7,171 nucleotides of DNA from DASRTE01 sp035316885 (lineage in GTDB: Bacteria > Actinomycetota > Actinomycetes > Jiangellales > Jiangellaceae), in NCBI GenBank assembly GCA_035316885.1, contig DATHII010000179.1, positions 1 to 7,171 on the forward strand. The letters run 5' to 3'. The stretch's first letter is position 1. Every line of letters starts with the position of its first letter. The notes below the pieces were generated by a model. The model searched no databases and had not been told where the DNA came from. It saw nothing but the letters and a program-made list of their open reading frames with translations. Of this stretch, positions 6,921-7,171 are shown in pieces. A program made the translations under genes and the position numbers.

Positions 6921-7010
6921 GGCAACCCCGTACCCGAAGTCGCGATCGACCAAGCCCTCCGCGCAATGCAGCGCGCCGCCGTGCTCGGGGCAGTCCACCG
7001 CTGAGACTCA

Positions 7011-7039
7011 CTCGGGGCAGCGCCCAGCCTGCTGCCGAG
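7011..7039 (-). repeat. Bulged hairpin between tRNA-Ser and the YihY-like gene
   Basis: CTCGG-GG-CAGC (7011-7021) can pair with GCTG-CCGAG (7031-7039): nine base pairs with a two-base bulge and a nine-base loop. It lies directly after the hairpin at 7044-7066 in the tRNA-Ser direction and may be part of a tandem terminator, or leader structure of the downstream gene. Confidence 0.4.
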
Positions 7040-7043
7040 CGTG

Positions 7044-7066
7044 ACCAGGACGGCATCCGCCCTGGT
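7044..7066 (-). terminator. Hairpin just downstream of tRNA-Ser
   Basis: ACCAGG (7044-7049) pairs with CCTGGT (7061-7066). After one A-C mismatch, CGG (7051-7053) pairs with CCG (7057-7059), leaving a three-base loop. On the minus strand it begins five bases after the CCA end of tRNA-Ser. No T-run follows. Position and stability suggest termination or 3'-end processing of the tRNA transcript. Confidence 0.5.
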
Positions 7067-7071
7067 GAGAG

Positions 7072-7164
7072 TGGCGGAGGCGGCGGGATTTGAACCCGCG
7101 AGAGGGTTTGAGCCTCAACCCGCTTAGCAGGCGGGCGCCATAAACCGGACTAGGCGACGCCTCC
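7072..7164 (-). tRNA. tRNA-Ser, anticodon GCT, with encoded CCA
   Basis: On the minus strand, acceptor GGAGGCG (7164-7158) pairs with CGCCTCC (7082-7076). The anticodon arm is CCCGC-CTGCTAA-GCGGG, with GCT at 34-36. A long variable arm with a GAGG/CCTC stem marks a class II tRNA. The T arm is GCGGG-TTCAAAT-CCCGC. The discriminator is G (7075), followed by genome-encoded CCA (7074-7072). It reads AGC and AGU serine codons. Complete within the window. Confidence 0.96.
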
Positions 7165-7171
7165 ACACCCG

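Noticed and set aside
6870..7004. Plus-strand frame whose end (GNPVPEVAIDQALRAMQRA) looks protein-like
   Set aside because: Upstream it runs antisense through the YihY-like gene with no start or ribosome-binding site of its own, and both strands show high GC3 here. I recognise no family, so I treat it as a shadow with small residual doubt.
7080..7100. Resemblance of the tRNA-Ser T arm to the tRNA-Arg att region as a second att copy
   Set aside because: The similarity is just the universal T-arm sequence; flanking bases differ completely.

Overview
The base composition is high-GC throughout. The window carries a GTP-dependent PEP carboxykinase very close to the mycobacterial form and a tRNA-Arg(ACG) with no encoded CCA. 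Together these point to a high-GC actinobacterium (Actinomycetota); genus and order cannot be read from this window. No CRISPR array, intact mobile element or recognisable defence system is present.

Layout. (1) 1-590, minus strand: the N-terminal 140 residues of a Gfo/Idh/MocA-family NAD(P)-dependent dehydrogenase running off the left edge. It has a good sigma70-like promoter and a 12-bp-arm inverted repeat placed at +1 to the ribosome-binding site. A very GC-rich hairpin follows at 560-583. (2) 590-1408: a decayed patch. An internal piece of an enolase-superfamily (mandelate racemase-like) gene lies on the minus strand, broken by two mutually compensating single-base frameshifts. It abuts the C-terminal third of a tyrosine recombinase on the plus strand, whose ORF runs into the 3' end of tRNA-Arg(ACG) at 1374-1446. 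This is the usual anatomy of the end of a tRNA-integrated island or ICE, now missing most of its integrase. (3) 1524-3819, minus strand: a probable two-gene operon, a Rieske non-haem iron oxygenase alpha subunit followed 22 bp later by a cytoplasmic CapA-family metallophosphatase-like protein. (4) 3820-4174: a divergent regulatory region with several short palindromes. (5) 4175-6007, plus strand: pckG, gluconeogenic PEP carboxykinase. (6) 6036-6920, minus strand, convergent with pckG: a six-helix YihY/BrkB-family membrane protein. (7) 7072-7164, minus strand: tRNA-Ser(GCU) with encoded CCA and hairpins just downstream.

How it fits together. The right half (pckG, yihY-like, tRNA-Ser) looks like stable core chromosome. 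The left part, up to tRNA-Arg, looks like accessory DNA inserted at a tRNA: a sugar- or polyol-type dehydrogenase, a sugar-acid-dehydratase-like remnant and an integrase stump. The Rieske-CapA pair is the most unusual intact association. The Rieske protein resembles the group that attacks quaternary amines (glutamate in the bridging position), but its substrate and the role of the CapA partner are not known from sequence.
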